The notes: a model not told the origin generated them from the sequence alone. A stretch of DNA of 64,000 bases from Takakia lepidozioides (GCA_030704615.1 CM060732.1:25544001-25608000); one strand, 5' to 3'. Positions 9,954 through 20,557 are shown, counted from the first letter of the stretch. A program made the numbers and translations.

Positions 9954-10423
9954 CTACTGGCTCGTGCATGGATTGCGACTCAATCCATCCGCATCCCTAT
10001 TGACCAAACCCGGTCGATGCACAACCTGAAAGTCATACTCTTGGAGTATAAGTGCCCACCATACAAGCTTCCCCGTAAGCTTGTTTGACTCCATCAACCA
10101 CTTGAGTGGCTGGTGATCCGTGACAAACGTGAAGAGATTGCTGATAGATAGCACCTGAAGTGTGCCACGGCCCACACTGCAGCTAAGCATTCCCCCTCAT
10201 ATGAGCTATACTTAGACTCTGCAGCGTTGTTCGAGCGGCTAGCATAAGCCACTACGAACTCTCTTCCCTTATCATCCACCTGTGTGAGCACCGCTCCAAG
10301 CCCCAGCATGCTCCAATCTGTATGCACCTGAAAGGGACGCCCCCTGATAGGTCGTCTCAAGATCGGCGCCGAGGTCAACCTCGCCTTGAGCTCCTGAAAA
10401 GCTCGCTCTTGCTCATCTTCCTA
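9954..10423 (-). CDS. RNase H domain of the methyltransferase retrotransposon
   Basis: The frame 10378-10094 carries FQVHTDWSMLGLGAVLTQ and YSSYEGECLAAVWAV. The second block (10190-9954) carries LFTFVTDHQPLKWL and the tail NRDADGLSR. These are the usual gypsy RNase H landmarks (catalytic Asp, Glu and Asp). A frame break lies near 10150, and an upstream TAG at 10421-10423 replaces a likely Trp codon. Confidence 0.85.
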
Positions 10424-11458
10424 CTGCCACTCCTGGTCTACCTTGGTCAGCTTGGTTAGAGCCTTTGCAATAGCACTAAATCCCTTGACAAACCGTCTAT
10501 AGTAGTTTGCCAACCCCAAGAAAGCTCAAACTCGGCTCACATCCGTGGGACGTGGAATCTGTGCGATGGCCTCTACCTTAGTCTGCTGCACCCCCAATCC
10601 TCCAAGATATATCATGTGGCCTAGATACTCAATCTGGTTGTGGAAGAACTTGCACTTCCCTGGATGTAATTTCAATCCGTGCGCTCTCAAGCGCTCAAAC
10701 ACCACCTAAAGGTGTCTCTCGTGCTCCTCCACCGTAGCACTCAAGATGATGATGTCATCTATGTAGCACCGAGCAAATTCCACCCCTGCTAGAATCCTGT
10801 CCATGACTCTCTGGAATTCTGTAGGAGCGTTCTTAAGCCCGAATAGTAAGAATCGCCACTGATATAGGCAATCCGTGCTCATTGATCCCCCAGAATGCCG
10901 TCTTCTGCTTGTCTGCCTCCTTGATCTGCAACTGGTGATATCCGGACCGCAAGTCCAAAGTGCTAAAGACCTTGACATGCCCAATGGCATCAAAGATCTC
11001 CTCTGGTGTGGGCATGGCATACTTATCGGACTTGGTCTGACGATTTACAGGCCGGTAATCACCGCACATACGTCTCTCCGTCCAATTGCCATAGACATCC
11101 TTCTTGGCTGGCATCACCGTGGTTGAAGCAAACTCTCCACCAGAAAGCTCCACCAAACCAGCCTCCCAGAGATCTTGAGTCCTCATCTGAATCAAAGACC
11201 TCTCCATGTCACTGTATCTATAGGGTCTCCGAAAGATTGGCGTGTCTGTGGCCAACTCAATATGAATCTCCTGACGCTTCAGTGCTCCCAAATCTTTCAA
11301 ACTGAAGGCAAAGCAATTCCTGTAAGCCCTCAGGAACCGCCGTATACGTCGTCTCTCTCCTCCGGTGACAATGGGTCCAATGTCAGGCTCCCAATTGTCC
11401 TCCGTAACTGCAACCTTAAGTCTAGTGGGCTTAAAGGTAGAGGACGCGTCCAGTGGTT
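10424..11458 (-). CDS. Reverse transcriptase domain of the methyltransferase retrotransposon
   Basis: Begins with a conserved approach region (FKPTRLKVAVTEDNW, just after a stop at 11460-11462; then CFAFSLKDLGALKRQEI). It continues through [35 protein letters not shown] (first catalytic Asp), FGLKNAPTEFQRVMDRIL and CYIDDIIIL (YIDD active site), then the connection FLGLANYYRRFVKGF. Stops at 10706-10708 (TAG) and 10526-10528 (TGA, where the family has Arg) and a frame change near 10880 break it. Clear Ty3/gypsy RT. Confidence 0.9.
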
Positions 11459-11749
11459 GCTATGTTGCAACCTCTTGAGCAGTACTCCTTACCTGCTCAG
11501 TCAATGACAAGGCCTCATCCTGCCCCATCATCTCATCCTTGAGGACCTCCTCAATCCACGAAGAATCCCCAACCTCATCCGTCACAGCCGCCTTGGCTGC
11601 CAACTCCCTCTGAACCTCGAGCCCCTCCCACGTGTGCCATGGATGTCTACACCCCGTGGTCCTCACCGGCTCGCCCCCACTCACTGCCTGTACCGTCTCG
11701 GTAGGCAGAGAGACCGTCAAGGGAAGTGTACTCCGCACTCTACGTTGCT

Positions 11750-13056
11750 CAGCCATAGCCAAGCTGATAATCCAGGTCAAGCAATTTAGATCCATTGCTT
11801 GCCCCAACACCTAACGACGTGATGCCTCAGAAAGAGAAGGCACCGCCGTGGTCCCAGTGGAAAAACCCATAGCCCGCTCTCGCTCGTCGGCATTAGGCTC
11901 CACTAACTGCTGCAACTGAGCATCCCATAGGAGGCCAAGTCCACTATCCCGGAAAGCATGTGATCCTTGGAAGCTGAGCAGTGTAGATAGTGCTGCTCGT
12001 GGTTGACCCACCTTGTTGACCATTGCCAAAGGCGAACGGTCATCGTGTCTCACACGCTGAGACTGCCTCCCTGTGTCCAACATGCTATCCACTGTGAGGT
12101 GTGCTGGCCGCTGCACCCCATCAAATGCACGCTTGAGCAGTGCGGGTGGCATCAAGTTAGTCCACCATAACCGTGGGTGTGCATCAAGTCTGGTCGTGGC
12201 TTGGGTCAGCAGTGTTGCTAGATGCAGCTGTAGTGGGGTCACGGACCCTGGCCCGAGAATCGCCCATCAGTGGCACATTCTCCAAGATGTATGCTGGAGA
12301 TACAGCCTGATGAAGCTGTAAGTGGCGCAAAACCCGCACCATCTCCCAAAACAGACCCGACCTCGAGTCTCGCAATCCATTGCCATGCCTGGCTGATGAA
12401 TGCCCTTGGCAGGGCCAACAAGCCACTACCAAATCAATGAAGCCAACCCGCTCCAAATCCTGCGCCCCCAGCAAAGAGATGTCTGCTGGCAAGGCCTGCT
12501 GATATCCACGAACCGCAGACACCGGCAACAATTCAGGGTACTGCTGCACCAACTGAGCAACATGACGGAGTGAGACGCGTCATGCAATCTCATCCTTCTC
12601 CACATACAAGTAACGTCGTACTCGTACACCTGCCTATAGAACAGCAGCCAATCCGGTGATGATCCCGCCAAACAAGTCCAGAAGGCAAATGCCTTCATCC
12701 GAACACTGCCACACGATCGGTGTGGTGTCCAATGGTGACAATTGAGGTGGTCCTGGTGCAATCCCCGCACTGTCCTCCTCTCTTGACGGTACAAAAGCCT
12801 CTACCCAGGCTTGTTGCACACGCCAATCAGCAACCCGCTGCAAATTCTTGCTCGAGCCCCACAATGGAGTGTGAGCAACCATGGCAGGCAACTCCGCCAT
12901 ACCATACATGTCATCCTGCTCTTCCGGAGGCGACACATCATCTGAATGAGTGTTGCCATCCAATAACTCTCCAGGCCAAGTCACTGCAGCTGTGAATGCT
13001 GCCAGTGTTGGCATCTTGCCTCGCTGGGCAACCGCAACTCCTCCTATGAACGTCAC
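11750..13056 (-). CDS. DNMT3-like cytosine-5 DNA methyltransferase domain in a retrotransposon
   Basis: Motifs occur in the canonical, unpermuted order. Motif I is CLLDLFGGIITGLAAVL (about 12690-12637). Motif II follows (YLYVEKDE). Motif IV is VVACWPCQGHSSA with the catalytic Cys at about 12409-12411. Motif VI is ILENV (Glu at about 12280-12282), motif VIII RLWWTNL, motif IX PNADERERAMGF and motif X VLGQAMDLNCLTWI. The TRD between VIII and IX is short, as in DNMT3. Plant DRM enzymes have permuted motifs, so this is not a DRM copy. TAG at 12634-12636, TGA at 12580-12582, TAG at 11811-11813 and a frame change near 12240 inactivate it. The expected role is 5-methylcytosine deposition, possibly on the element's own DNA (inference). 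Confidence 0.82.
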
Positions 13057-13745
13057 AGGGAGCGCCAGTACTTCTTGCCTGCCGGTCCACTCAAACAGAA
13101 AATGCCATCCTGGTTGTCTAACATGACAACTCCAGGTGTCACCATGGCGCGCTCAATGGTTGGCCTAGCTGGCAGCTCCATCAACCTGGTAGCTGCAGCT
13201 TGCCATGGCGCCGCCGTGGCAGTCTTGACCCTCACATCCGAGGATCCCTCCGGCACTACACCTCCCACTATCTCCGCAGAAGATGAAGTAATCTCCCCAC
13301 TCTCACAGAGTATAGCTGCCAGCCTGAACACCTCAGCTGGTCTTACCCCCGGCGTCGCAATCATGGTAGCTGAGAACAATGGAGCCTGGCACACAGCTGT
13401 GGCCGCCCCCAGCAGCACACTAGCTGCCGTAGCCTTGGCAACACTAGGTAGTGGTGCTGCCCGTGTAGCTCTCCCCAATGGCATAGTAACCTCCGCCTCG
13501 GTAACAGTCGGGCGAGAACTAGGTGCCATGGACGGCGTCGACACTATCTCCGCCAATGTGAATGACTGAGGAAGCCTGGCCTGACGGCTTGCCTCCCCAC
13601 GTTGTGGATCCAACTCCACCTCCGCACCCCGTGGCTCAGGAACTCGTGCTGCTCCTCGAGTCACTGCCGCAGCTGACTCCACTTGCACTAGTGGTAGTCC
13701 TGCCCTGCACATAGTGGTAGTGGTAGTGGCACCCCTCACTAGTGG
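13053..13745 (-). CDS. Linker/N-terminal region between Gag and methyltransferase
   Basis: About 228 codons, Ala/Thr/Val-rich, starting in frame from the Gag side of the insertion junction and ending at a frame change near 13055 just before the methyltransferase frame. The end reads VVMLDNQDGIFCLSGPAGKK. I see no D-T/S-G protease motif. It may be a methyltransferase N-terminal extension or a strongly diverged protease region. Confidence 0.5.
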   Translation of the reverse strand, partial: PLVRGATTTTTMCRAGLPLVQVESAAAVTRGAARVPEPRGAEVELDPQRGEASRQARLPQSFTLAEIVSTPSMAPSSRPTVTEAEVTMPLGRATRAAPLPSVAKATAASVLLGAATAVCQAPLFSATMIATPGVRPAEVFRLAAILCESGEITSSSAEIVGGVVPEGSSDVRVKTATAAPWQAAATRLMELPARPTIERAMVTPGVVMLDNQDGIFCLSGPAGKKYWRSL

Positions 13746-13750
13746 TAGTG
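13746..13750. repeat. Target-site duplication, left copy (TAGTG)
   Basis: TAGTG directly before the left LTR matches TAGTG at 23937-23941 directly after the right LTR: a perfect 5-bp duplication expected of a gypsy integrase. Confidence 0.93.
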
Positions 13751-14605
13751 TGTTAGAGGGCTGCTTGGGACTTAGACGTTTTTTTATGGGTTCTGTAGGG
13801 TACCCTTAATTTTTGCGCAGACTGAGATCAACAGGAGCTTTAGGGGAGGTAGCAGCAGGCTTTAGGGAGGTCACATAGCCCAGCACAGCTTTACACAGCC
13901 AGTCACAGCCCGACACAGCCCGACACATCCCAGCACAGCTTTACACAGCCAGTCACAGCTCGGCACAGCTTGACACAGCCTGTCACAGTACATAGAGAAC
14001 AATTATCATTAACAGGGAACGACATCTGCACATGGAACGAGTTACTTCAGGGATGACGGTTAGTTAGTTAGGTGATTAGAAGAGCTTGCGGGTAGATAAG
14101 GAGAGCGGCAACGAAAAGAGGGGGACTTCATGGGGAGCACTTCTGGGTCATGCATGAGAGGAGATCAGGCGGAGAGGAAGAACGAGAGCACGGAGAAGCA
14201 GGAGAGATGAACAGTAGATGTTTGTTACTTGCAAAGCTGGAGTGATACTGTAGGGCGGATTAGTGTCACCATGGCATTGGCCTTATACTGATAAATCATA
14301 ATTTGATACTTATTCGATACAATCGCACTGCGTAGAGAGACATGAGTGAAGATGTGGAATGAATGCATGATTAACGGGAAATTAGTAGATACTGAAGCAA
14401 TCTGATGCTTCAGTATACACGGTAAGGTAAATTGATAACATGAAGGTGAGAAGGAATACAAATAGGAAGCACAACCATGATACAGTAGCTGCAGGTCATG
14501 ACTGATTGTTCTGAGCGGGCTGAGTGCTTAGAGATATCCAACTCTTCTATCTTGGAGTTTCCACCTCGGATAGCGAAGGGATGGGTGAGTAAAAGCCGCT
14601 CGACA
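13751..14605 (+). repeat. Left (5') LTR, 855 bp, of the Tat/Athila-like element
   Basis: Starts TGTTAGAGGGCTGCTTGGGA and ends GCCGCTCGACA. It contains a tandem CACAGCC-type microsatellite at about 13870-13990. It matches the right LTR except for satellite length and scattered substitutions. Confidence 0.93.
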
Positions 14606-15034
14606 TTTGGCGACCATACTGGGGAACTGGGTCATGAACAGCCAGATGTGACAGGCATCTGGTGGAATCATGGTGGTTGGAGAATTAAAGAATTTGATGT
14701 GAATCAAATTCCCTGTAAAACTGAGAAGGAAAGATTGTCCAAACAATTCTTTCAGAGGTTCTTGGAATTGCCAAACGGTTGTAAAGAAAACATTCTTAAG
14801 AGAGTGCATGATGCTGACCCTGAGTGGGATCTGGAGAAAGGAGTGATAAAGATTTATCAGGTGGCCTGTAGAGGAAGAGCACGTTGGTTACCAACACTGG
14901 TTTATGTGATAGCATTGCTATCCATTACGCGAGTAGAGTTTGAAGGCTGGGAGGAAATGAAGGTGAATGTTTATACTCATATGCATGAGGAGCTTGTACT
15001 AGTAAAGAATTGGATTCCAAAGGATGTTCTGTGA
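14606..15034 (+). CDS. Gag-like region of the Tat/Athila-like element
   Basis: An open frame, running in from the LTR, includes IPCKTEKERLSKQFFQRFLE and GRARWLPTLVYVIALL and ends at 15034. It lies where Gag/capsid is expected, after the primer site. No zinc knuckle is in this part. The upstream in-frame ATG at 14498 lies in the LTR and is not a likely start. Confidence 0.6.
   Translation, partial: FGDHTGELGHEQPDVTGIWWNHGGWRIKEFDVNQIPCKTEKERLSKQFFQRFLELPNGCKENILKRVHDADPEWDLEKGVIKIYQVACRGRARWLPTLVYVIALLSITRVEFEGWEEMKVNVYTHMHEELVLVKNWIPKDVL
14608..14625 (+). other. Primer binding site TGGCGACCATACTGGGGA
   Basis: Lies two bases after the LTR end and begins with the TGG expected opposite a tRNA CCA end. 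The TGGCGAC...CTGGGGA layout resembles the primer sites of Tat/Ogre-type elements; the exact tRNA is not determined. Confidence 0.7.
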
Positions 15035-15217
15035 ATCAAACTCACACCAAGAACAGCTTTCCAGACTTGTTTGCCATATGGTTATATGGTAACGGAGACT
15101 TCTAGTATAGCCAAGGGTGCATTGAAGCTTGAAAGAAACCCAGGCATATACGAGAGATACTACAGAAGAGAGTTTTGGTTATTGCCACATTAAAGAAATG
15201 AAAGACATAGGACATGA

Positions 15218-15762
15218 GTGATGAAAGAGAGTAGGCCTGGTGGTTATAACAATGGCATGGAAGGGAGAGGTAATCCAAGAGGGAATTACCAAGGAAATTC
15301 TAGAGGCAACTATCAGGGTAATCCAAGGGGGAATTACCAGCCAGGGAATCAGGATTACAGAACAATTCCAGAACAGACCAAGGGCGAGGACCTAATGGGG
15401 AAGAACTGTGTTACTATTGTAATCAGGTAGGCCATCGCAAGGCAGTCTGTCCATTCTGGATCAGACACCAGGATGAGATGAGAGCTCCTGTGAATGAGGG
15501 GCCAGTGGTGGCAGCTCACATGGTTAGGCCGTGTGTTGTACCAGAAGTAAGTACAATGATAGTAACGAGAAGCAAAGCCAAACTAATACCTCCAGTAGAT
15601 GAGGAAGATGATGATAATGAAGATGGCAGTGATGTGCCTGAAGATGATGAGGCTTGGAGAGATGAGAAGGAACTGCACAAGGAAGTGGCAGATACCATAA
15701 AGGAAATGCAGAAGAGTACTGATATTCCTATGGCAGATTCCTCTGATTCTGAAAGAGAATAG
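15218..15762 (+). CDS. Gag C-terminus: Gly/Asn-rich repeats and CCHC zinc knuckle
   Basis: Repeated GNPRGNYQGNSRGNYQG-like units (15240-15350) are followed in another frame by CYYCNQVGHRKAVC (15409 onward), a C-x2-C-x4-H-x4-C nucleic-acid-binding knuckle typical of nucleocapsid. The frame then continues through an acidic stretch (DEEDDDNEDGSDVPEDDE) to 15762. One frame change separates the two parts. Confidence 0.75.
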
Positions 15763-15765
15763 GAA

Positions 15766-17385
15766 GTGAGTGAGGATAAAGGGAAGAAAGAAGCTGCAGA
15801 CATGCAGAGTAATGAAGGGACTTTGGCTGAAGTAATATGCCAGTCCAGAGGGGAGATTACCATTGGACAGCTATTGGCTGTAACACCATATTGTAGACAC
15901 AGGCTGTATCAAGCAATCAATCGAATTGCCCATATGACAGGGAACACAGACCTGAACAGCAAGGTGACCAGTTATAATGTGAAGCCGGAAGGGCGAGAAA
16001 CAGTCATGGACTTTGATGATTCTATGCCAGTAATCCAATTGAGAATTGGAAGCACAGAACTAACTGATGTACTGATAGATGGAGGCTCTGGAGTGAATAT
16101 CATGACAGACCAATTAAGGCAGAAGCTTGGTCTAAGTAACATGAAACCAGCCCCATTTACAATAACAATGGCAGATCAAAGAAGTGTACAGCCATTGGGA
16201 TTGATAAGAGGAGTTAAGATACAGATTCAAAAGATGATCTTTATGATCACACTAACTGTGTTGAAAATGGATGAAGTCATGGAAGCTTACTCCTTATTGT
16301 TGGGACGTCCGTGGCTGAAACAGGCCAGGGTATTCCATGACTGGAATTCCCAGTTACTAACTGTGCATGATGGGATGCACAAGATACAAATTACCACTAA
16401 GAAATCTAGTAGATTACCTGCTACTAGAAGACCTCGAGGGGTTAGGGAGTATGACTGGAGGGAAGGACTTGATGAGGAGCAGGAAGCTACCCTGTTTGCT
16501 GCACACCCAAAGTGGGAGCAGGTTGCAGAGATGCAGCTGGAAGGCCTAAGTTGTTTAAAAGGTATCTGCTGTGGTGTAGTGACAGCAACACCAGTTGAGG
16601 GTGAAACAAGCAGTTACCCACCACATTTCTATGAAGAAAGAAATGGAGAAATGGAAATCCTAGAGGAACCAGCCACTGTGAGTTTACAGGATGAAGTGGT
16701 GACTGGTTGGACAATCACAACTGATGAGCAGGTGAGAGAAGTGAATGTGGGAACTGAAGAGGAACGGAGGATGGTGAAGGTAGGGGCTGATTTGGAGCCA
16801 CAATTCTTTGAGGAAGCTAAGAGTTTGTTCATCAAATACAGAGATGTATTTGCTTGGAGTTACGAGGATCTAAAAGGGATACCACCTAAGATCTGTCAGC
16901 ATAAGATTGAACTGGAACCAGGGTCAGTACCAATCAAACAGGCAAGGTACATAATGAATCCCAACTATGCACAGAAGGTTGGAGAAGAGATCGAGAAGTT
17001 GGCTGAGGCTAAGTTTATATACCCGATAGAGTATACAACTTGGTTGTCACCCATTGTGATAGTTCCCAAGAAGAATGGTAAACTGAGAGTTTGTGTGAAC
17101 TATAAGAAGTTGAATGCTTGCACGAAGAAAGATCCTTTTCCCTTGCCATTCACAGAAGCGGTATTGGACACTGTGGCAGGCCATGAGATGTACTCATTCA
17201 TGGATGGCTTCAGTGGTTATAATCAAGTGCAAGTGGCAGAAGAAGACCAGGGAAAGACATCTTTCATCACAGACTGGGGTGCTTATGCATACAAAGTCAT
17301 GCCTTTTGGACTTTGTAATGCACCAGCAACCTTTCAGAGAGTGATAAGTGAATCTTTTCATGAGTATCTGGATGATTTCATGTAG
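15766..17385 (+). CDS. Protease and first part of reverse transcriptase, Tat/Athila-like element
   Basis: A 539-codon open frame. LTDVLIDGGSGVNIM (about 16060-16100) is the aspartic protease active site in the DGGSG form of Tat/Athila elements, followed by a second protease strand (SLLLGRPWLKQARV). RT begins near 16880 (SVPIKQARYIMNPNY), with WLSPIVIVPKKNGKLRVCVN, YSFMDGFSGYNQVQV (first catalytic Asp) and PFGLCNAPATFQRVI. A TAG at 17383-17385 stops it immediately before the VFLDDF catalytic motif. Confidence 0.92.
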   Translation: MSEDKGKKEAADMQSNEGTLAEVICQSRGEITIGQLLAVTPYCRHRLYQAINRIAHMTGNTDLNSKVTSYNVKPEGRETVMDFDDSMPVIQLRIGSTELTDVLIDGGSGVNIMTDQLRQKLGLSNMKPAPFTITMADQRSVQPLGLIRGVKIQIQKMIFMITLTVLKMDEVMEAYSLLLGRPWLKQARVFHDWNSQLLTVHDGMHKIQITTKKSSRLPATRRPRGVREYDWREGLDEEQEATLFAAHPKWEQVAEMQLEGLSCLKGICCGVVTATPVEGETSSYPPHFYEERNGEMEILEEPATVSLQDEVVTGWTITTDEQVREVNVGTEEERRMVKVGADLEPQFFEEAKSLFIKYRDVFAWSYEDLKGIPPKICQHKIELEPGSVPIKQARYIMNPNYAQKVGEEIEKLAEAKFIYPIEYTTWLSPIVIVPKKNGKLRVCVNYKKLNACTKKDPFPLPFTEAVLDTVAGHEMYSFMDGFSGYNQVQVAEEDQGKTSFITDWGAYAYKVMPFGLCNAPATFQRVISESFHEYLDDFM

Positions 17386-18592
17386 GTGTTCTTGGATGAT
17401 TTCAGTGTGTACAGCTCTCAGAATGAGCACTTGCATAAATTGGAGTTATGTTTGGCCAGATGCAGGATGAGAGGTCTGGGCCTGAATCCAGAGAAGTGTA
17501 CTTTATGTGTGAACTCAGGGGTGCTTTTGGGACACATTGTGTAAAAGAGGGGACTTCTTGTGGATCCCAGGAAGACAGAGGCTATTAAAGCCTCTCCACC
17601 ACCAGTAAATGTTAAAAGTCTAAGGAGATTCCTTGGACAAACCAGTTATTACAGAAGATTTGTCAAAAGGTATGCACAGATAGCAGCACCATTGAGCAAG
17701 CTTCTGAAGAAAGATGCAGTGTTTGCATGGACAGCTGAATGTCAACAGGCTTTTGAGGAACTTACATTGTCAGTAACAACTACACTTGTGCTGATTAACC
17801 CTCACTGGCATGTAGTATTTCATGTACATTGTGATGCCTCAGGAGAAGCGTTGGGAGCGGTGTTAGCCCAAAATGTGTACTATGCTAGCAGGTTGATGAA
17901 CAGTGCTGAAAGGAACTATAGCACAACTGAAAGAGAAGCACTGGCAATGATTTATGCAGTCAAGAAATTCAGGCATTACCTATTGGGAAGAAAGTTTATG
18001 TTTTATGTGGATCACCAGGCTCTGATATATCTGGTGAACAAACCTTTGATAAGTGGAAGGATAGCAAGGTGGTTAATAATCTTGCACGAGTTTGAGTTCA
18101 AAGTTGTTTACAAGCCTGGCCCTTTGCATCTTATGGCAGATCATTTGTCACGCCTAACAACAGGAGAGCCCGCCACAGGAGTAGACGACCAATTACCTGA
18201 TGCGAGTTTATTTGCAATGGAGGTGCAGGGAAGTGCAGATGAATGGTTAGATTGGCAGTGGCCAATCAGATACTACCTTACTCATGGTCAGTGCCCACCT
18301 AGTTATGGTAAGGAGCAGAGGAAGAGAATCGCTATCAAGGCTTTACCTTATACTATGGTAGGGGGCAGAATGTATAAGCTAGGACCTGATGGAGTACTTA
18401 AACAATGCTTGTACCACCATGAAGTAAATAAAGTTTTGGAGGAAGTTCATAAAGGAGTAGCTAGAGGTCATTTTGAAGAAGAGACTACCAGTAGGAAGAT
18501 ACTACTTGCAGGTTATTGGTGGCCTACTTTGTTCAAAGATGTACACAAGTATTGTCAGAGTTGTGCTGAGTGTCAGAGGCTAGGACCTGTAG
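17386..18592 (+). CDS. RT active site, RNase H and integrase zinc module, Tat/Athila-like element
   Basis: Starts with VFLDDFSVYSSQNEHL (F-x-DD active site) and LGHIV, and meets a TAA at 17542-17544. From 17560 it is open: FLGQTSYYRRFVKRYAQIA, the RNase H landmarks VFHVHCDASGEALGAVL, YSTTEREALAMIYAVKKF, FYVDHQALIYL and ADHLSRL. The integrase HHCC module follows (HHEVNKVLEEVHKGVARGHF ... CQSCAECQR). The frame changes near 18595. Confidence 0.9.
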
Positions 18593-18604
18593 AGATTTGG
18601 GAAG

Positions 18605-19344
18605 ATGGCTTTGCATCCTACAATGCCTACTGAACCATTTCAGAAATGGGGACTAGACTTTGTTGGACCAATTAATCCACCAGCCAAGAACACACAGAAC
18701 AAGTACATAATTACAGCCACTGATTATACTACGAAGTGGGTGGAAGCTAAAGCTCTGAGGGACAACACAGCCAAGTCCACAACAAGGTTCCTGTATGAGA
18801 ACATACTTACACGATTTGGCTGTCCCCTGGAATTTATCAGTGACCAGGGAAGTATGAGACCATTGAACTATTGACTAAGGAGTTCATGATTGTGCATAGG
18901 AAGAGTACAACATATTACCCACAGGGTAATGGGCAGGCAGAGGCTACCAACAAAATACTATGTACTATCTTGGCTAAGATAGTCAATGCAAACAGAACGG
19001 ATTGGGATACAAAGCTGCTGACAGCTTTGTGGTCATACATGACTTCATATAAAGTCACCACTAAGTATACACCATTCCAATTAGTTTATGGTATGGAAGC
19101 TTTACTTCCAGTGGAATTCTTGTTACCTACCATGAGAACTGAATGGGGAAGGAGAATGGAATTGGAAGATTCAATTAAGGTCAGGAAACATGACTTATAT
19201 CATGTAGAAGAAGTATGTGCTGATGCAGCTGATAACATGACCAGAATTCAGATGAAGAGGAAGGAACAGTTAGATGAAGGTAAATTAAAGACTTTTAAAA
19301 CGGGAGATTTGGTTCTGTGGTTGCAGAAGAAGGGGAAGATTTAA
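18605..19344 (+). CDS. Integrase catalytic core, Tat/Athila-like element
   Basis: Two frames. 18605-18874 holds [12 protein letters not shown] (first Asp) and FISDQGS (second Asp). 18871-19344 holds [13 protein letters not shown] (Glu), [15 protein letters not shown] and a C-terminal [15 protein letters not shown]. The segment right after ISDQGS is shortened and frame-shifted at 18855-18875, consistent with a deletion. Confidence 0.88.
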
Positions 19345-19720
19345 GCTTCTAAGCTTAAATCACCATGGAAATGACCTTATGTTATACAGAAGATGTATGA
19401 TAACAACACCGCCATGTTACAAACCATTAACAAAGAAATGCTGGGAAGAGGCAATGCCAATAAGTTGAAAGGGTACAATGGTATCCATGACAAACCATTG
19501 CAGCACGATTTGCATGTTGAAACGCAAAAACAGTCACGGGCTGCGCCAGTGATACCAACGGAGTATGAAGCACTTGTCGCTAAGCGGAGCGTATATGACC
19601 AGGGTGGGAAGTACAGGTGTTCGCATAGCTATCACAGCCCATCACAGCGTGACACAGCCTATCACAGCCTATCACAGCCCACCATAGTGCCACACAACCT
19701 GTCACAGCCCAACATAGCCC
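19345..19720 (+). other. Spacer after integrase with CACAGCC repeats
   Basis: A short open frame (19393-19794) without recognisable domain, and at 19620-19730 an ATCACAGCC/ACACAGCC tandem repeat of the same kind as in the LTRs. Confidence 0.5.
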
Positions 19721-20557
19721 ATGCAGGTTACACAGTCCATAGGGTCAGTGACAGGTGGACGCGAATTAACGTTAGAAAAGTGGCCATCAAGTGAAGAAAA
19801 AGTTTGGAAGTCAAACTTGGAGAATGTGCCACGCGGAGAGGGGAAGTCAGGGGCATGTTTAGAAACGGACACGTGGCCACTAAGGCGAAGCACACCGCAC
19901 TGCATCGATTGCAAAAGTGGGTTTCATCATGCAAGAGGACAAATAGGGCCGTCAAAGTACCTACCCGGTACAGCAGCTAATACTAATTGTGGGCCCATTA
20001 ATGCATTCAGTGTAAGGGTAACGGAACCCTTTTTGAGTACAGAAAAGGGAAACCTATGCCACATGTGCTGTCCTACTGGACATTCCAGGTGGGAATGTCC
20101 ATGGAGGGGGGTGGAATTAAGAAATTACCTAAGCAATCCACAGCCAATCAGGAGTGAGAATTACATACAGGTGGTTCCCTCCAAGAAACAAGAACAAGAA
20201 ATAGGAAGTGTTATGAGCGGAAGAGTCGGAGTGGCTCTGAATAGCCAAGGTTTCGACAGAAGGGGCAATCAAAGCACTAGCTTTGTAGCTATGGCAGATG
20301 TAACGGATTACATACTCGCTATACTTCTCACGCAGTGGCGCAAGGACGGATGCATTGAGAGTATATTTTCTCTCACTCGATACTTGCAAGCCCCACAGGC
20401 TTACACGCACTTACCTGTTCCATTCTGTGCCAACCATACCTTCATGCTCTGTGCCCTGCAAGCTTTCCTGTTTCAAACAAAGCCTTTTTGTTTGTCTAGA
20501 ATGAAGAGAGTGAGGGGAATGGAGGATATCAGGGTGAAGAGCACCACGATTCTGTAG
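19721..20557 (+). CDS. Extra 3' ORF 1 with a second zinc knuckle
   Basis: 278 codons downstream of integrase. About residue 112 reads LCHMCCPTGHSRWECPW, a C-x2-C-x4-H-x4-C knuckle distinct from the Gag one. The rest is unrecognised. Tat and Athila elements often carry additional open frames of unclear function (env-like in Athila). Nothing here suggests a membrane glycoprotein: I see no signal peptide or clear transmembrane helix. Confidence 0.6.
   Translation: MQVTQSIGSVTGGRELTLEKWPSSEEKVWKSNLENVPRGEGKSGACLETDTWPLRRSTPHCIDCKSGFHHARGQIGPSKYLPGTAANTNCGPINAFSVRVTEPFLSTEKGNLCHMCCPTGHSRWECPWRGVELRNYLSNPQPIRSENYIQVVPSKKQEQEIGSVMSGRVGVALNSQGFDRRGNQSTSFVAMADVTDYILAILLTQWRKDGCIESIFSLTRYLQAPQAYTHLPVPFCANHTFMLCALQAFLFQTKPFCLSRMKRVRGMEDIRVKSTTIL

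Noticed and set aside
8746-13569. Plus-strand frames across the methyltransferase retrotransposon
   Set aside because: Antisense shadows of the minus-strand polyprotein; no domains in their own right.
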